This document shows positions 8,691 to 16,171 of a stretch of DNA of 22,080 nucleotides, piece by piece. The stretch lies in NCBI GenBank assembly GCA_910579325.1, contig CAJTTU010000058.1, positions 1-22,080 of the forward strand. Direction: 5' to 3'. Made by a program: the position numbers and the translations under genes. The stretch comes from an uncultured Lachnospiraceae bacterium (GTDB lineage Bacteria; Bacillota; Clostridia; Lachnospirales; Lachnospiraceae). Numbering within the stretch: position 1 is the stretch's first letter; the number at the start of each line of letters is the position of its first letter. The notes beneath the pieces were generated by a model that saw only the letters and a list, made by a program, of their open reading frames with translations, searched no databases and had not been told where the DNA came from.

Positions 8691-8720
8691 CCGGCCCCGC
8701 AGAGAGTCTGCGGCAGCCGG
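8691..8720 (+). promoter_or_regulatory. Strong leader hairpin next to the DUF6514 ribosome site
   Basis: CCGGC (8691-8695) pairs with GCCGG (8716-8720), and CCGCAGA (8697-8703) pairs perfectly with TCTGCGG (8707-8713) around a GAG loop. The 3' arm ends in the GG of the weak GGAAAAG ribosome site (8719-8725). No T run follows, so it is not a terminator. It could tune translation or protect the 5' end of the transcript. Confidence 0.5.
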
Positions 8721-8735
8721 AAAAGATGATAGTAT

Positions 8736-9023
8736 ATGGAATATGAGCAGAGCTTTCTGATGGGTGAACGCAGGTTCATCAGCGACAGAGGATTAGGCGT
8801 TCATTTGAATTACTATCTGACAAAAAAAACAGGGCGGACGGCTTACGATGCTCTGTACGGAATACGAATTGAGAAAAGAATACAGGGAGAGCGGGATGAG
8901 TCAGAGCAGACGCCGGCATTGTCAGCGTCCCGCCAGATAGTAGAACAGCTGGCAGGGAAACTGATGGCCGGGGCGGTGACGCCGGTCTGCATGATGGAGA
9001 TTATAGATGATCTGACGGGCTGA
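8736..9023 (+). CDS. DUF6514-family protein
   Basis: This 95-aa soluble protein of unknown function resembles DUF6514 proteins of clostridia. It has an N-terminal strand-rich part (RRFISDRGLGVHLNYYLT), a central YGIRIEKRIQ segment, and an acidic C-terminal helix preceded by the VTP turn (GAVTPVCMMEIIDDL). The start is ATG 8736, with a weak GGAAAAG site about ten bases upstream next to a strong hairpin. It is followed after 17 bases by the YigZ-family gene, so the two may be cotranscribed. The family assignment is by recall of the pattern. Confidence 0.6.
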   Translation: MEYEQSFLMGERRFISDRGLGVHLNYYLTKKTGRTAYDALYGIRIEKRIQGERDESEQTPALSASRQIVEQLAGKLMAGAVTPVCMMEIIDDLTG

Positions 9024-9040
9024 CAGAAGGGAATACACGA

Positions 9041-9697
9041 ATGACAGAGAGCTACAGGACTTTATATCTTCCGGGTGAGGGAGAGCTGGTGGAGAAGAAA
9101 TCCCGTTTCATCGCAACAACGGCTCTGGCCGAATCGGAGGAAGCGGCACTGGAATTTATTGAGTCCATGAGAAAAAAATATTGGAACGCTACCCATAACT
9201 GCTGGGCTTATATCACAGGCCCGGACAATGGGGTGATGCGGTGCAGCGACGACGGCGAGCCTCAGGGAACGGCCGGAAGGCCGATGCTGGATGTGCTGCT
9301 GGGAGAAAAGCTGTATAATATCTGTGTGGTGGTAACCAGGTATTTTGGCGGTACGCTGCTGGGCACAGGGGGACTGGTCAGGGCTTATTCCAAAGCCGTT
9401 CAGAAAGGTCTTGGCGGCAGCCGGCTGATTGAGAAAAAGCTGGGGCGCAAACTGAGGATCGGCTGTGATTACAATATGATCGGCAAAGTGCAATACCAGC
9501 TTGCCCAGGCCGGTATCCTGACTTTGGACACCCAGTATGCTGAAGATGTGGAAACGCTGATTCTGGTACCGGAGAGGGAGGTTGGTCAGGCGACAGAGCT
9601 GCTGATCCGGGCTACCGGTGCGAAAGCTTCTGTGCTGGCGGAGGAGCAGGTATGGTTTGCTGCTTTTGAAAAAGAGGTTTTACTGTTTGAGCATTGA
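9041..9697 (+). CDS. YigZ/IMPACT-family protein
   Basis: This 218-aa protein matches the YigZ (UPF0029/IMPACT) family at its usual length. The N-terminal domain has VEKKSRFIA, the conserved NATHNCWAYI, CSDDGEPQGTAGRPML, and the VVVTRYFGGTLLGTGGLVRAYSKA signature. The C-terminal part (about residues 140-205) is the ferredoxin-like DUF1949 domain. Eukaryotic IMPACT regulates GCN2; the bacterial role is not firmly established, though links to translation and RNA binding have been suggested. The start ATG follows a GAAGGGA site. Confidence 0.92.
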   Translation: MTESYRTLYLPGEGELVEKKSRFIATTALAESEEAALEFIESMRKKYWNATHNCWAYITGPDNGVMRCSDDGEPQGTAGRPMLDVLLGEKLYNICVVVTRYFGGTLLGTGGLVRAYSKAVQKGLGGSRLIEKKLGRKLRIGCDYNMIGKVQYQLAQAGILTLDTQYAEDVETLILVPEREVGQATELLIRATGAKASVLAEEQVWFAAFEKEVLLFEH

Positions 9698-9782
9698 TTA
9701 AGATTCGATTAAATGTGCTGCCGGTACATTCCTGGATATGCTGACAAGTATGCTTTTTAATAGACAAGAGAGGACAGATGTG

Positions 9783-11081
9783 ATGATGAACTATCAGGAT
9801 GCGGTCGATTATATCGACCAGATACCCAAATATGCCGATTCTCCGGTGCCGGCGCACACGTTTTCGTTGATGGAGCTTTTGGGGAATCCTCAGGATGCTT
9901 TAAAGGTGATTCATGTGGCGGGAACCAATGGTAAGGGTTCGGTCTGCGCCTATATTACGGAGATGTTGGTGGAGCAGGGTTTTCGTGTGGGAACTTTTAC
10001 CTCTCCCCATCTGGTCCGTATGAATGAGCGGATTAAGGTGAATAATGTTCCCGTGGAGAACGACGTATTTCTGAACGCTTTTTTACGGGTGAAGGATGCC
10101 AGTGAGAAGCTGGGAGATACGAACTATTTTGAGTACCTGTTTGCAATGGCTATGCTGATTTATCATGATGCGGGGCTTGACTATGCTGTGTTGGAGGTAG
10201 GGCTGGGAGGACGTAAGGATGCCACCAATGTGATTAAGCGGCCTGCGGTCAGCGTTATTGCCTCCATCAGTCTGGACCATACGGAAGTGCTGGGCGATAC
10301 GATTGCACAGATTGCCTTTGAAAAAGCGGGAATTATCAAAGAAAGCTGTCCGGTAGTTTACGACGGATGTCAGCCGGATGCGTCGGCGGTTTTCGAGAGG
10401 GAGGCGGAGAAGCTTCATGCGCCGGCTTATGGGGTAGATCATGAGAACTGGACGCTTCTTGACCGTACCGGACAGGGATTATCCTTTCGTGTGAACGAGG
10501 GATTTTTGAAGGGGCATATGGTGCGGGTTCCTTTTATTGCCGAATATCAGGCGGCAAACGCTATGGTGGCGCTGACGGCGCTGAAATGTCTGGGCTGTCT
10601 GAAGACAGAAAAGGACGTGGAGCAGGCGCTTGCGGCCGTGGCTCATACGGTCTGGCCGGGAAGGATGCAGCAGGTGTATCCCGGCGTTTATCTGGACGGA
10701 GCTCACAACAGCGACGGAATTTTGAATTTTGTGGAAACTGTGGCGTCCATGCCCTGTGAAGGGAAGAAATATCTGCTGTTTACGGCGGTCAAAGAGAAGG
10801 ATCTGGACCATATGACAGAATTTCTGGCTTCCCGTACGGATTTTTCCGGTATTTTTGTGACAGAGCTGGAGCATAACAGCAGGGCGGTCAGCGCAGAAGG
10901 GCTGGCTGAGAAGTTTCGCCGGTTTTACGATGGACCGGTGTATATCTGTCCTCACATTAAAGATGCCTGGGAGCAGGCCATGAAAATAAAGAAAACAGAT
11001 GATATTCTGTTTATAGCAGGATCTCTGTATCTGGTAGGCAGCGTGATGGAAGAGTGTCTGGTGGGTAGTTGCGGAATTTAA
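9783..11081 (+). CDS. folC: Folylpolyglutamate synthase / dihydrofolate synthase
   Basis: FolC adds glutamate to dihydropteroate or tetrahydrofolates in the cytoplasm using ATP. The Mur-ligase-type P-loop is clear (G47-TNGKGS53 in VIHVAGTNGKGSV). It is followed by TFTSPHLVRMNERI, the EVGLGGRKDATNVI segment, SLDHTEVLGDTIAQIAFEKAGII, and the C-terminal domain entry WPGRMQ...YLDGAHNSDGI. At 432 aa it is the normal family length. I chose ATG 9783 (with 9786 as an equal alternative) because AGAGAGGA lies eight bases upstream. An upstream ATG at 9738 would add 15 unusual residues. A small ORF and the zinc-ribbon TPR gene follow closely in the same direction. Confidence 0.95.
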   Translation: MMNYQDAVDYIDQIPKYADSPVPAHTFSLMELLGNPQDALKVIHVAGTNGKGSVCAYITEMLVEQGFRVGTFTSPHLVRMNERIKVNNVPVENDVFLNAFLRVKDASEKLGDTNYFEYLFAMAMLIYHDAGLDYAVLEVGLGGRKDATNVIKRPAVSVIASISLDHTEVLGDTIAQIAFEKAGIIKESCPVVYDGCQPDASAVFEREAEKLHAPAYGVDHENWTLLDRTGQGLSFRVNEGFLKGHMVRVPFIAEYQAANAMVALTALKCLGCLKTEKDVEQALAAVAHTVWPGRMQQVYPGVYLDGAHNSDGILNFVETVASMPCEGKKYLLFTAVKEKDLDHMTEFLASRTDFSGIFVTELEHNSRAVSAEGLAEKFRRFYDGPVYICPHIKDAWEQAMKIKKTDDILFIAGSLYLVGSVMEECLVGSCGI

Positions 11082-11096
11082 TTTAGGAGGAAAAGG

Positions 11097-11234
11097 ATGC
11101 TGGATTTTGAAGAGGAACTGAAGAATTTTAAGCCCAGTAAAGAGATCGACGAGACTGCGGAGACCGCTAATAAACGGAATAAGACAGATCTGGTGGATAT
11201 CATGATGCAAATGATGAAGGAGAAAGAAGAGTAG
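11097..11234 (+). CDS. 45-aa acidic/helical microprotein
   Basis: This short ORF starts at ATG 11097 with an excellent AGGAGG site (11085-11090) at six-base spacing and ends with TAG 11232-11234. It fills the gap between folC (15 bases upstream) and the TPR gene. The product is a charged helix-forming peptide: it begins MLDFEEELKNFKPSKEID and ends with a methionine-rich amphipathic segment, DIMMQMMKEKEE. No membrane segment or known motif is seen. Placement, ribosome site and coding character support a real gene; the function is unknown. Confidence 0.65.
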   Translation: MLDFEEELKNFKPSKEIDETAETANKRNKTDLVDIMMQMMKEKEE

Positions 11235-11246
11235 AGAGGGATGCCA

Positions 11247-12614
11247 ATGAAATGTTATCGTTGCGGCAGCAAACTGGGACGTCAGAACATCTGTCTGAAG
11301 TGCGGCGCGCCGCTGGACACCTACCGTCTGATCGTTCGCCGGGCGAACAGCCTGTACAACAGCGGTCTGGAAAAGGCATGGGTCAGAGATCTGACCGGAG
11401 CAATCGAGGATTTGCAGCAATGTCTGGTGTATGACAAGCACAATATTGACGCCAGAAATCTCCTGGGACTGGTCTACCATGAGATTGGCGAGGATGCGGA
11501 GGCGATGGCAGAGTGGGCCATCAGTGAAAGCTTTCAGCCGGAGGATAATCTTGCCACAGTCCTGATAAAAAAAGTGGTTGACTCTGATCAGATCGAGCAG
11601 TGCAATATGGCAGTGAGGAAGTATAATCACAGTTTGTCGCTGGCAAACGGTGCGGATCACAGCTATGACCTGGCCCTTTTACAGCTGCAGAAGGTCGTCC
11701 GCATCAATCCTAAGTTTATCAGGGCCTATCAGCTGCTGGCGCTGCTTTATATTCATGACGGGGAGTATGCAAAGGCGGAAAAAACACTGCGGACAGCGCT
11801 GAACATCAATCATTCCGATGTGGTCTGTATGCGTTATCTGCAGGAGATTGAGGATAAGGTCAACCGCCGGGAGAGCGGCAGGGAGAAACGGGAAAAGGTA
11901 CTGCTGGAAAAGGCAAATGAGAGCAAAGGTGTGGTGGTTCCTACATACCGGGAGGGCAGCGGCATTTTTCAGACGGTACTTTATGTGTTCGGCGGTGTAA
12001 TTCTTGGCCTGCTGGTCTGCTATTTCCTTCTGATTCCCGGTATCCGTCAGCGGCTGCAGCGGGAGAGCAACGAGAAAGTGATGAGCTACGGAGATATGCT
12101 TTCGGCCAAAGATATGGAGCTTTCGGAGCTGAAGGCCCAGCTGGAGGGACTGGAGGCTGAGAAAGACAGCGCTAATGAGCAGCTGGAGGGGTATACCGGC
12201 CGGGACGGCGTGGTGGCCTCTTATGAAAAGCTGTTGAAAGCGGCGGACGATTATTATTCCGGAGAGTACGGCGCCGCTCTTGAAGCGCTGGAACAGCTGG
12301 ATGAGACGGTCAGCGGAACCAATTATCAGGCAGTTTACAGAAAATTAAAAGAAAGCGTGAACTCGGAAGGGATGAGCGAGCTGTATAAGAAAGGTTACGA
12401 CGCTTATCAGGCCAGAGACTTTGAATCGGCGAGAGATTATCTGACCCAGTGTCTGGTTATCGATCCCGATTATCCTGACGCCATGTTCTGGCTGGGGCTC
12501 AGTTATCACAATCTGGGCGACCGGGAGAAAGCGTTCCAGTATTATGACAGGCTGATCGCGGAATTTCCCGAGCTGTCCTATGCCCAGCGGGCGGCGGAAC
12601 TGAAAAATGAGTAA
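11247..12614 (+). CDS. Membrane-anchored TPR protein with N-terminal zinc ribbon
   Basis: This 455-aa protein begins with a CxxC-x9-CxxC zinc ribbon (C3, C6, C16, C19). TPR-like repeats follow (about 25-215), including ARNLLGLVYHEIGEDAEAM and AYQLLALLYIHDGEYAKAEK. One membrane helix lies at about 238-262 (VLYVFGGVILGLLVCYFLLI), then a coiled coil at ~275-317. A second TPR pair is at the C-terminus (AYQARDFESARDYLTQCL and MFWLGLSYHNLGDREKAFQY). The zinc ribbon and first repeats are likely cytoplasmic and the C-terminal TPRs outside. ATG 11247 fits the GAGAGG site (seven bases); ATG 11241 sits too close to it. A scaffold role is an inference. Confidence 0.8.
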   Translation: MKCYRCGSKLGRQNICLKCGAPLDTYRLIVRRANSLYNSGLEKAWVRDLTGAIEDLQQCLVYDKHNIDARNLLGLVYHEIGEDAEAMAEWAISESFQPEDNLATVLIKKVVDSDQIEQCNMAVRKYNHSLSLANGADHSYDLALLQLQKVVRINPKFIRAYQLLALLYIHDGEYAKAEKTLRTALNINHSDVVCMRYLQEIEDKVNRRESGREKREKVLLEKANESKGVVVPTYREGSGIFQTVLYVFGGVILGLLVCYFLLIPGIRQRLQRESNEKVMSYGDMLSAKDMELSELKAQLEGLEAEKDSANEQLEGYTGRDGVVASYEKLLKAADDYYSGEYGAALEALEQLDETVSGTNYQAVYRKLKESVNSEGMSELYKKGYDAYQARDFESARDYLTQCLVIDPDYPDAMFWLGLSYHNLGDREKAFQYYDRLIAEFPELSYAQRAAELKNE

Positions 12615-12648
12615 CGAGGCTGAAAATTAATTATCAATAATATACAAT

Positions 12649-12688
12649 ACAAAGGATGCAAAAGACGAAACGGTTTTGCATCCTTTGT
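12649..12688 (+). terminator. Rho-independent terminator before spoIIAA
   Basis: A perfect 15-bp stem (12649-12663 with 12674-12688) encloses a ten-base loop. The right arm contains TTTTGCATCCTTTGT and is followed by TTT. It ends the folC-TPR unit and isolates the spoIIA operon. Confidence 0.9.
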
Positions 12689-12726
12689 TTTATAAGGTTG
12701 TAATGAAGTCGTAAGCGGAGGCGAAA

Positions 12727-13065
12727 ATGACGGAAAGTATGTATGAGATTTCATATGAGAAAGACAGGGATGCTTTGATTGTCAGGCTTCCCAGAGAAGT
12801 GGACCATCATTCCAGCCAGGGACTGAAGGAAGTGACGGAATCCTATGCGGCGATGGGACAGGTCCGGTGCATTGTATTTGATTTTGCCCGGACCGAATTT
12901 ATGGACAGTACAGGAATCGGTATTCTGCTGGGCAGATACAAATTTATGCGGGCGTTAGGGGGGACCATCGCGCTGGCAAATGTCAGCGGCCGGATCCAGA
13001 GAATTTTGAAAATAGCCGGAATATATCGGATTATACCGAATCTGGAGTGGGATACCGGGCAATAG
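12727..13065 (+). CDS. spoIIAA: Anti-sigma-F factor antagonist SpoIIAA
   Basis: This STAS-domain protein binds SpoIIAB in the forespore and releases sigma-F. The regulatory serine is S61 in the FMDSTGIGILLGR motif, the site phosphorylated by SpoIIAB and dephosphorylated by SpoIIE in Bacillus. At 112 aa it is close to the usual ~117. A GGAGG site precedes the ATG. It is first gene of the spoIIAA-spoIIAB-sigF operon. In Bacillus this operon is driven by sigma-H, but I could not identify a convincing sigma-H promoter in the 38 bases between the upstream terminator and the start. Confidence 0.95.
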   Translation: MTESMYEISYEKDRDALIVRLPREVDHHSSQGLKEVTESYAAMGQVRCIVFDFARTEFMDSTGIGILLGRYKFMRALGGTIALANVSGRIQRILKIAGIYRIIPNLEWDTGQ

Positions 13066-13113
13066 CAGGACAGCGGCGGCACTGTTATTTAGAAAGGGGA
13101 AAGAGGAGATTTT

Positions 13114-13572
13114 ATGGATACACAGGAAAGAAAGAAACAGGAGTCTTTAACACGGCGGGAAACGATGCGGGTGGAGCTGGAGAGCTACTCTCATAATGAG
13201 CAGCTGGCCCGTGTGGTGGTGGCGGCCTATATGACCAGGCTGAATCCTACCGTGGAGGAGACGGAGGATGTGAAAACCGCCGTCTCAGAGGCTGTGACCA
13301 ATGCCATTATTCATGGATACGGCGAGAGCGGTGAAACACTGATTCTCAGAGTCAGTTCCTTTCAGGATGAGCTTCAGGTAGAGGTGGAGGATCACGGCGT
13401 GGGCATTCCGGACGTGGAACAGGCCAGACAGCCTCTGTATACCACCAGTACGGAAGGCGAACGATCCGGTATGGGGTTTATTTTTATGGAAACCTTTATG
13501 GATCAGGTAGAGGTGCGGTCTGCACCGGGCAGCGGCACGTTGGTCATTATGAAAAAGAGAATCGGAGCGTAA
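13114..13572 (+). CDS. spoIIAB: Anti-sigma-F factor / serine kinase SpoIIAB
   Basis: This GHKL-fold kinase (152 aa) holds sigma-F inactive and phosphorylates SpoIIAA. The N-box is EAVTNAIIHGYG (E59, N63), the G1 box DHGVGIPD (D93) and the G2 region GERSGMGF (115-122). The ATG follows an AGAGGAGA site. It lies 48 bases after spoIIAA and ends nine bases before sigF, as expected for a coupled operon. Confidence 0.96.
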   Translation: MDTQERKKQESLTRRETMRVELESYSHNEQLARVVVAAYMTRLNPTVEETEDVKTAVSEAVTNAIIHGYGESGETLILRVSSFQDELQVEVEDHGVGIPDVEQARQPLYTTSTEGERSGMGFIFMETFMDQVEVRSAPGSGTLVIMKKRIGA

Positions 13573-13581
13573 GGAGTGTGT

Positions 13582-14295
13582 ATGGACGAAACGGCAAAAC
13601 TGATTCAGTCTGCACACGAAGGAGACAGGTCCGCCAGGGACAGGCTGGTTTCCGATAATTTGGGGCTGGTCTGGAGCATTGTGAGACGATTTGGCGGGAG
13701 AGGATACGATCCGGAGGATTTATTCCAGATTGGAAGCATCGGCCTGATCAAAGCGATCGATAAATTTGATTTAAGCTTTGATGTGAAGTTTTCCACCTAT
13801 GCTGTGCCGATGATTGCCGGCGAGATCAAGCGGTTTTTAAGAGACGACGGTATGATTAAGGTCAGCCGCGTGCTGAAAGAAACCGCCGTGAAGGCGAAAG
13901 GAGTCAAGGAGGCGCTGAATCTGAAGCTGGGCCGGGAGCCTACGCTGAACGAGATTGCCGGGGAGCTGGGAATCTGCGTGGAGGAGCTGGCGGCGGCCAT
14001 GGAGTCCGGGGCAGAGATCGAGTCGCTGCAGAAAACCATTTATCAGGGCGACGGCAGCAGCATTCATCTGATGGATAAGCTGGAAGAAAAGTCCAATCCG
14101 GCGGAGGAAGTGATGAATAAAATGCTGCTTGGCAGGCTGTTAAAGGATTTGTCTCCCCAGGAGCGGAAAATCATTATCCGGCGCTATTATATGGAACAGA
14201 CCCAGACCCAGATCGCAAAAGAGCTGGGTATTTCCCAGGTGCAGGTATCCCGGATGGAGAAAAAAATTTTAAAATCCATGCGGGAGAAGCTGTAA
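13582..14295 (+). CDS. sigF: Sporulation sigma factor sigma-F
   Basis: This is the early forespore sigma factor, 237 aa. Region 2 is clear (NLGLVWSIVRRFGGRGYD, DLFQIGSIGLIKAIDKFD, FSTYAVPMIAGEIKRFLRD), region 3 follows (REPTLNEIAGELG), and region 4 carries the DNA-binding helix-turn-helix (TQIAKELGISQVQVSRMEKK). I chose ATG 13582 because AAGGAG (13571-13576) overlaps the nominal GTG at 13576. It starts just after the spoIIAB stop. Confidence 0.96.
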   Translation: MDETAKLIQSAHEGDRSARDRLVSDNLGLVWSIVRRFGGRGYDPEDLFQIGSIGLIKAIDKFDLSFDVKFSTYAVPMIAGEIKRFLRDDGMIKVSRVLKETAVKAKGVKEALNLKLGREPTLNEIAGELGICVEELAAAMESGAEIESLQKTIYQGDGSSIHLMDKLEEKSNPAEEVMNKMLLGRLLKDLSPQERKIIIRRYYMEQTQTQIAKELGISQVQVSRMEKKILKSMREKL

Positions 14296-14308
14296 AAGGA
14301 TCTGTGCG

Positions 14309-14338
14309 CGCATAAAAGCTGTAAAACCACACATAATA
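14309..14338 (+). promoter_or_regulatory. Sigma-G/sigma-F-type promoter for the spoVA operon
   Basis: A -35 CGCATA (14309-14314) and a -10 CATAATA (14332-14338) are 17 bases apart. They match the forespore consensus TGMATA / CATAMTA at 5 of 6 and 7 of 7 positions. It lies just after sigF and upstream of the small membrane gene and spoVAA, consistent with the known sigma-G control of spoVA in Bacillus. Confidence 0.65.
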
Positions 14339-14379
14339 ACACTGATTCAGTTGGATGAACAGATAAAGGATGTGTGTGT

Positions 14380-14664
14380 ATGACGCAGGGAAGAAAAAGA
14401 ACAGTGATCCTTGTCGCGATTCTGGTGATTCTGCTGGCGGCGCTCTGGGGATATCTGACGTTTACCGGAAGGCAGAGTGAAGACCTGGGATATCTGGTCC
14501 GGGCAAACGGATACGGGATGGGGAACGCTGCTGAATATGAATCGGGACAACGGACAGAATATGGAGTGAGAATTGAAAAAGTGTATGGCGCAGAGCCTGG
14601 TTTCCGGGCAGCGGAAACGGCTGGAATAAAATATAAAGAAGAAGGGAAGGACTGCCATGGCTGA
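14380..14664 (+). CDS. Small membrane-anchored protein in the spoVA operon
   Basis: This 94-aa protein has one hydrophobic segment (about residues 8-27, VILVAILVILLAALWGYL) after a basic N-terminus, then a polar tail of about 65 residues likely outside the membrane. ATG 14380 follows an AAAGGA site by nine bases; the in-frame GTG at 14374 is less well placed. The 3' end overlaps the spoVAA start by eight bases, and a forespore-type promoter lies upstream, so it is probably made in the forespore with the SpoVA proteins. I do not recognise the family. It could be a lineage-specific SpoVA accessory protein. Confidence 0.6.
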   Translation: MTQGRKRTVILVAILVILLAALWGYLTFTGRQSEDLGYLVRANGYGMGNAAEYESGQRTEYGVRIEKVYGAEPGFRAAETAGIKYKEEGKDCHG

Positions 14665-15244
14665 CACCATTTATCTGAAATTCGAGAAAAATGTGGAGGT
14701 GCACAGCCGGGAGGTCAATCTGGGACAGGCCGGGCAGATTTACTGCGCCAATCCGTCGGTTCAGGCAAAGTGCAGAGCCCTGAAACTGGTGAATATCCAT
14801 GAGAATGAGAATCACCGGCAGGTATTTTCCGTGCTCCGGGTCACGCAGCTGATTCATGAGATGGACAGTCAGCTGACCGTCAGCAATCTGGGCGAGACAG
14901 ATTTTATCGTGGATTATCAGCCTGAGGGCAGCAACAGGAGGGCCTGGGCCTGGACAAAAACGCTGGCGGTCTGTGTCATTGTTTTTGTGGGAGCGGCATT
15001 CGCGATTATGACCTTTAATAACGACGGAGATGTGCCGAAAATTTTTACGGATCTCTATACGCAGGTGATGGGCCGGAAGCCAGGGCAGGTGAATGTGCTG
15101 AACGTATCCTATTCCCTGGGGCTGCCGCTGGGCATCATCATATTTTTTAATCATTTTTCTAAGATTGCTTTTTCCTCTGACCCAACGCCGTTGGAGGTGC
15201 AGATGCGCACCTACGAGGATGATGTGGATACGACGCTGATCTAA
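14657..15244 (+). CDS. spoVAA: Stage V sporulation protein AA
   Basis: SpoVAA is a membrane protein of the SpoVA complex that moves dipicolinic acid into the forespore and out again on germination. The first ~95 residues are a soluble domain (beginning MADTIYLKFEKNVEVHSREV). Two hydrophobic segments follow (about 100-122 and 150-170), the second containing YSLGLPLGIIIFFNHFSK, then an acidic tail with PTPLEVQMRTYEDDV. At 195 aa it is near the Bacillus length (~206). The start overlaps the preceding small gene and has a GAAGG site. Confidence 0.9.
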   Translation: MADTIYLKFEKNVEVHSREVNLGQAGQIYCANPSVQAKCRALKLVNIHENENHRQVFSVLRVTQLIHEMDSQLTVSNLGETDFIVDYQPEGSNRRAWAWTKTLAVCVIVFVGAAFAIMTFNNDGDVPKIFTDLYTQVMGRKPGQVNVLNVSYSLGLPLGIIIFFNHFSKIAFSSDPTPLEVQMRTYEDDVDTTLI

Positions 15245-15266
15245 AACGCAGGCAGAAAGGAATCGG

Positions 15267-15695
15267 GTGTGGATGTTTCTTAAATCTCTTTTTCTAGCGA
15301 TATGCGGGTTTAGCGCCGGCGGAGTCATCGCCGCCGGCCTGTTTGCTTTTATCACGGTAATCGGCGTCATACCCAGGCTGGCCGGAAAGACGCATACCGC
15401 CAGATTTTCCAGGCTTTATGAGGATTGTATCGTTTTGGGAGCGGGATTTGGCAACGGAGCGCAGCTGTTTGGATGGCGGCTGTTTGGCGGCAGTCCTGTT
15501 ATGGCCGTATTCGGACTTTGCGCAGGGGTTTTTGTGGGCTGTCTGATTATGTCGCTGGCGGAAACGCTGGACGCCCTTCCTGTGATGAACCGTCGTCTGA
15601 AGCTGGCCGTGGGGTTTCAGTTTATTATTCTCAGTCTGGCTCTGGGGAAATGCGCCGGGGCGCTGACGTCGATGTTTACGGGGATTGGGAATTAA
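15267..15695 (+). CDS. spoVAB: Stage V sporulation protein AB
   Basis: This 142-aa protein has about four membrane helices, the size and topology of SpoVAB. Its helices contain GFSAGGVIAAGLFAFITVIG, a conserved PRLAGKT turn, and the FVGCLIMSLAETLDALP segment. The GTG at 15267 lies six bases after a GAAAGG site; an ATG at 15273 would remove two residues. It lies 22 bases after spoVAA. Confidence 0.9.
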   Translation: MWMFLKSLFLAICGFSAGGVIAAGLFAFITVIGVIPRLAGKTHTARFSRLYEDCIVLGAGFGNGAQLFGWRLFGGSPVMAVFGLCAGVFVGCLIMSLAETLDALPVMNRRLKLAVGFQFIILSLALGKCAGALTSMFTGIGN

Positions 15696-15730
15696 AAAAA
15701 TAGAAAATACGAAAGCGAGGATGCGGTAGG

Positions 15731-16171
15731 ATGGATAAAGAACAGTATCAACAATATGTAAAGCAGGTAACGCCGACCCATAATACATTTTTAAATGTGC
15801 TGAAAGCCTTTCTCACCGGCGGCGTGATCTGCCTGGCCGGCCAGGGTGTGAATCAGTTTTTTATGGTTGTCCAGGGCATGGACAAGGAGACGGCCTCCGC
15901 TTGGACGCTGCTGGCGCTGATTCTGGCGTCGGTTTTGCTTACAGGCTTTAATCTGTATCCCAGACTTGTGAAATTCGGCGGCGCAGGCGCGCTGGTGCCG
16001 ATTACGGGTTTTGCCAATTCAGTGGTTTCCCCGGCGATCGAGTACCAGAAAGAGGGGCAGGTGTTCGGAGTTGGGTGTAAGATATTTACGATTGCCGGGC
16101 CTGTGATTTTGTTCGGGACGCTGGCCAGTTGGGTGCTGGGGGTGGTGTATTGGGTGTGGCAGATGGTGTGA
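15731..16171 (+). CDS. spoVAC: Stage V sporulation protein AC
   Basis: SpoVAC is a membrane protein of the dipicolinic-acid channel; the Bacillus protein behaves as a mechanosensitive channel. The 146-aa product (Bacillus ~150) has a polar N-terminus (YQQYVKQVTPTHN), then helices with FLTGGVICLAGQGVNQFF, a LYPRLVKFGGAGALVPITGF loop and FANSVVSPAIEYQKEG, the family hallmark. The C-terminus looks complete. Its usual next neighbour, spoVAD, is not found; unrelated sequence follows. Confidence 0.95.
   Translation: MDKEQYQQYVKQVTPTHNTFLNVLKAFLTGGVICLAGQGVNQFFMVVQGMDKETASAWTLLALILASVLLTGFNLYPRLVKFGGAGALVPITGFANSVVSPAIEYQKEGQVFGVGCKIFTIAGPVILFGTLASWVLGVVYWVWQMV

Larger units (their letters stand above)
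8421..8735. other. 315-base gene-free, structured spacer
   Basis: No convincing ORF lies here. It holds a terminator-like stem just after the SSB-like gene, a GC-rich segment (8560-8620) with several short inverted repeats (CCGGA/TCCGG; GCCGC 8567-8571 with GCGGC 8610-8614), a promoter-like pair and a strong hairpin just before the next gene. The middle segment could be a structured RNA, but I recognise no known family. Confidence 0.45.

Noticed and set aside
10479..11660. 393-codon antisense open frame across folC and the TPR gene
   Set aside because: It is the reverse shadow of two strongly supported genes, with a low-complexity His/Leu/Gln-rich product and no family match.
12651..12671. 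Sigma-H promoter for spoIIA (AAAGGATGC ... GACGAAA)
   Set aside because: The two elements are only four bases apart instead of 11-12, and they lie within the terminator stem of the upstream gene.
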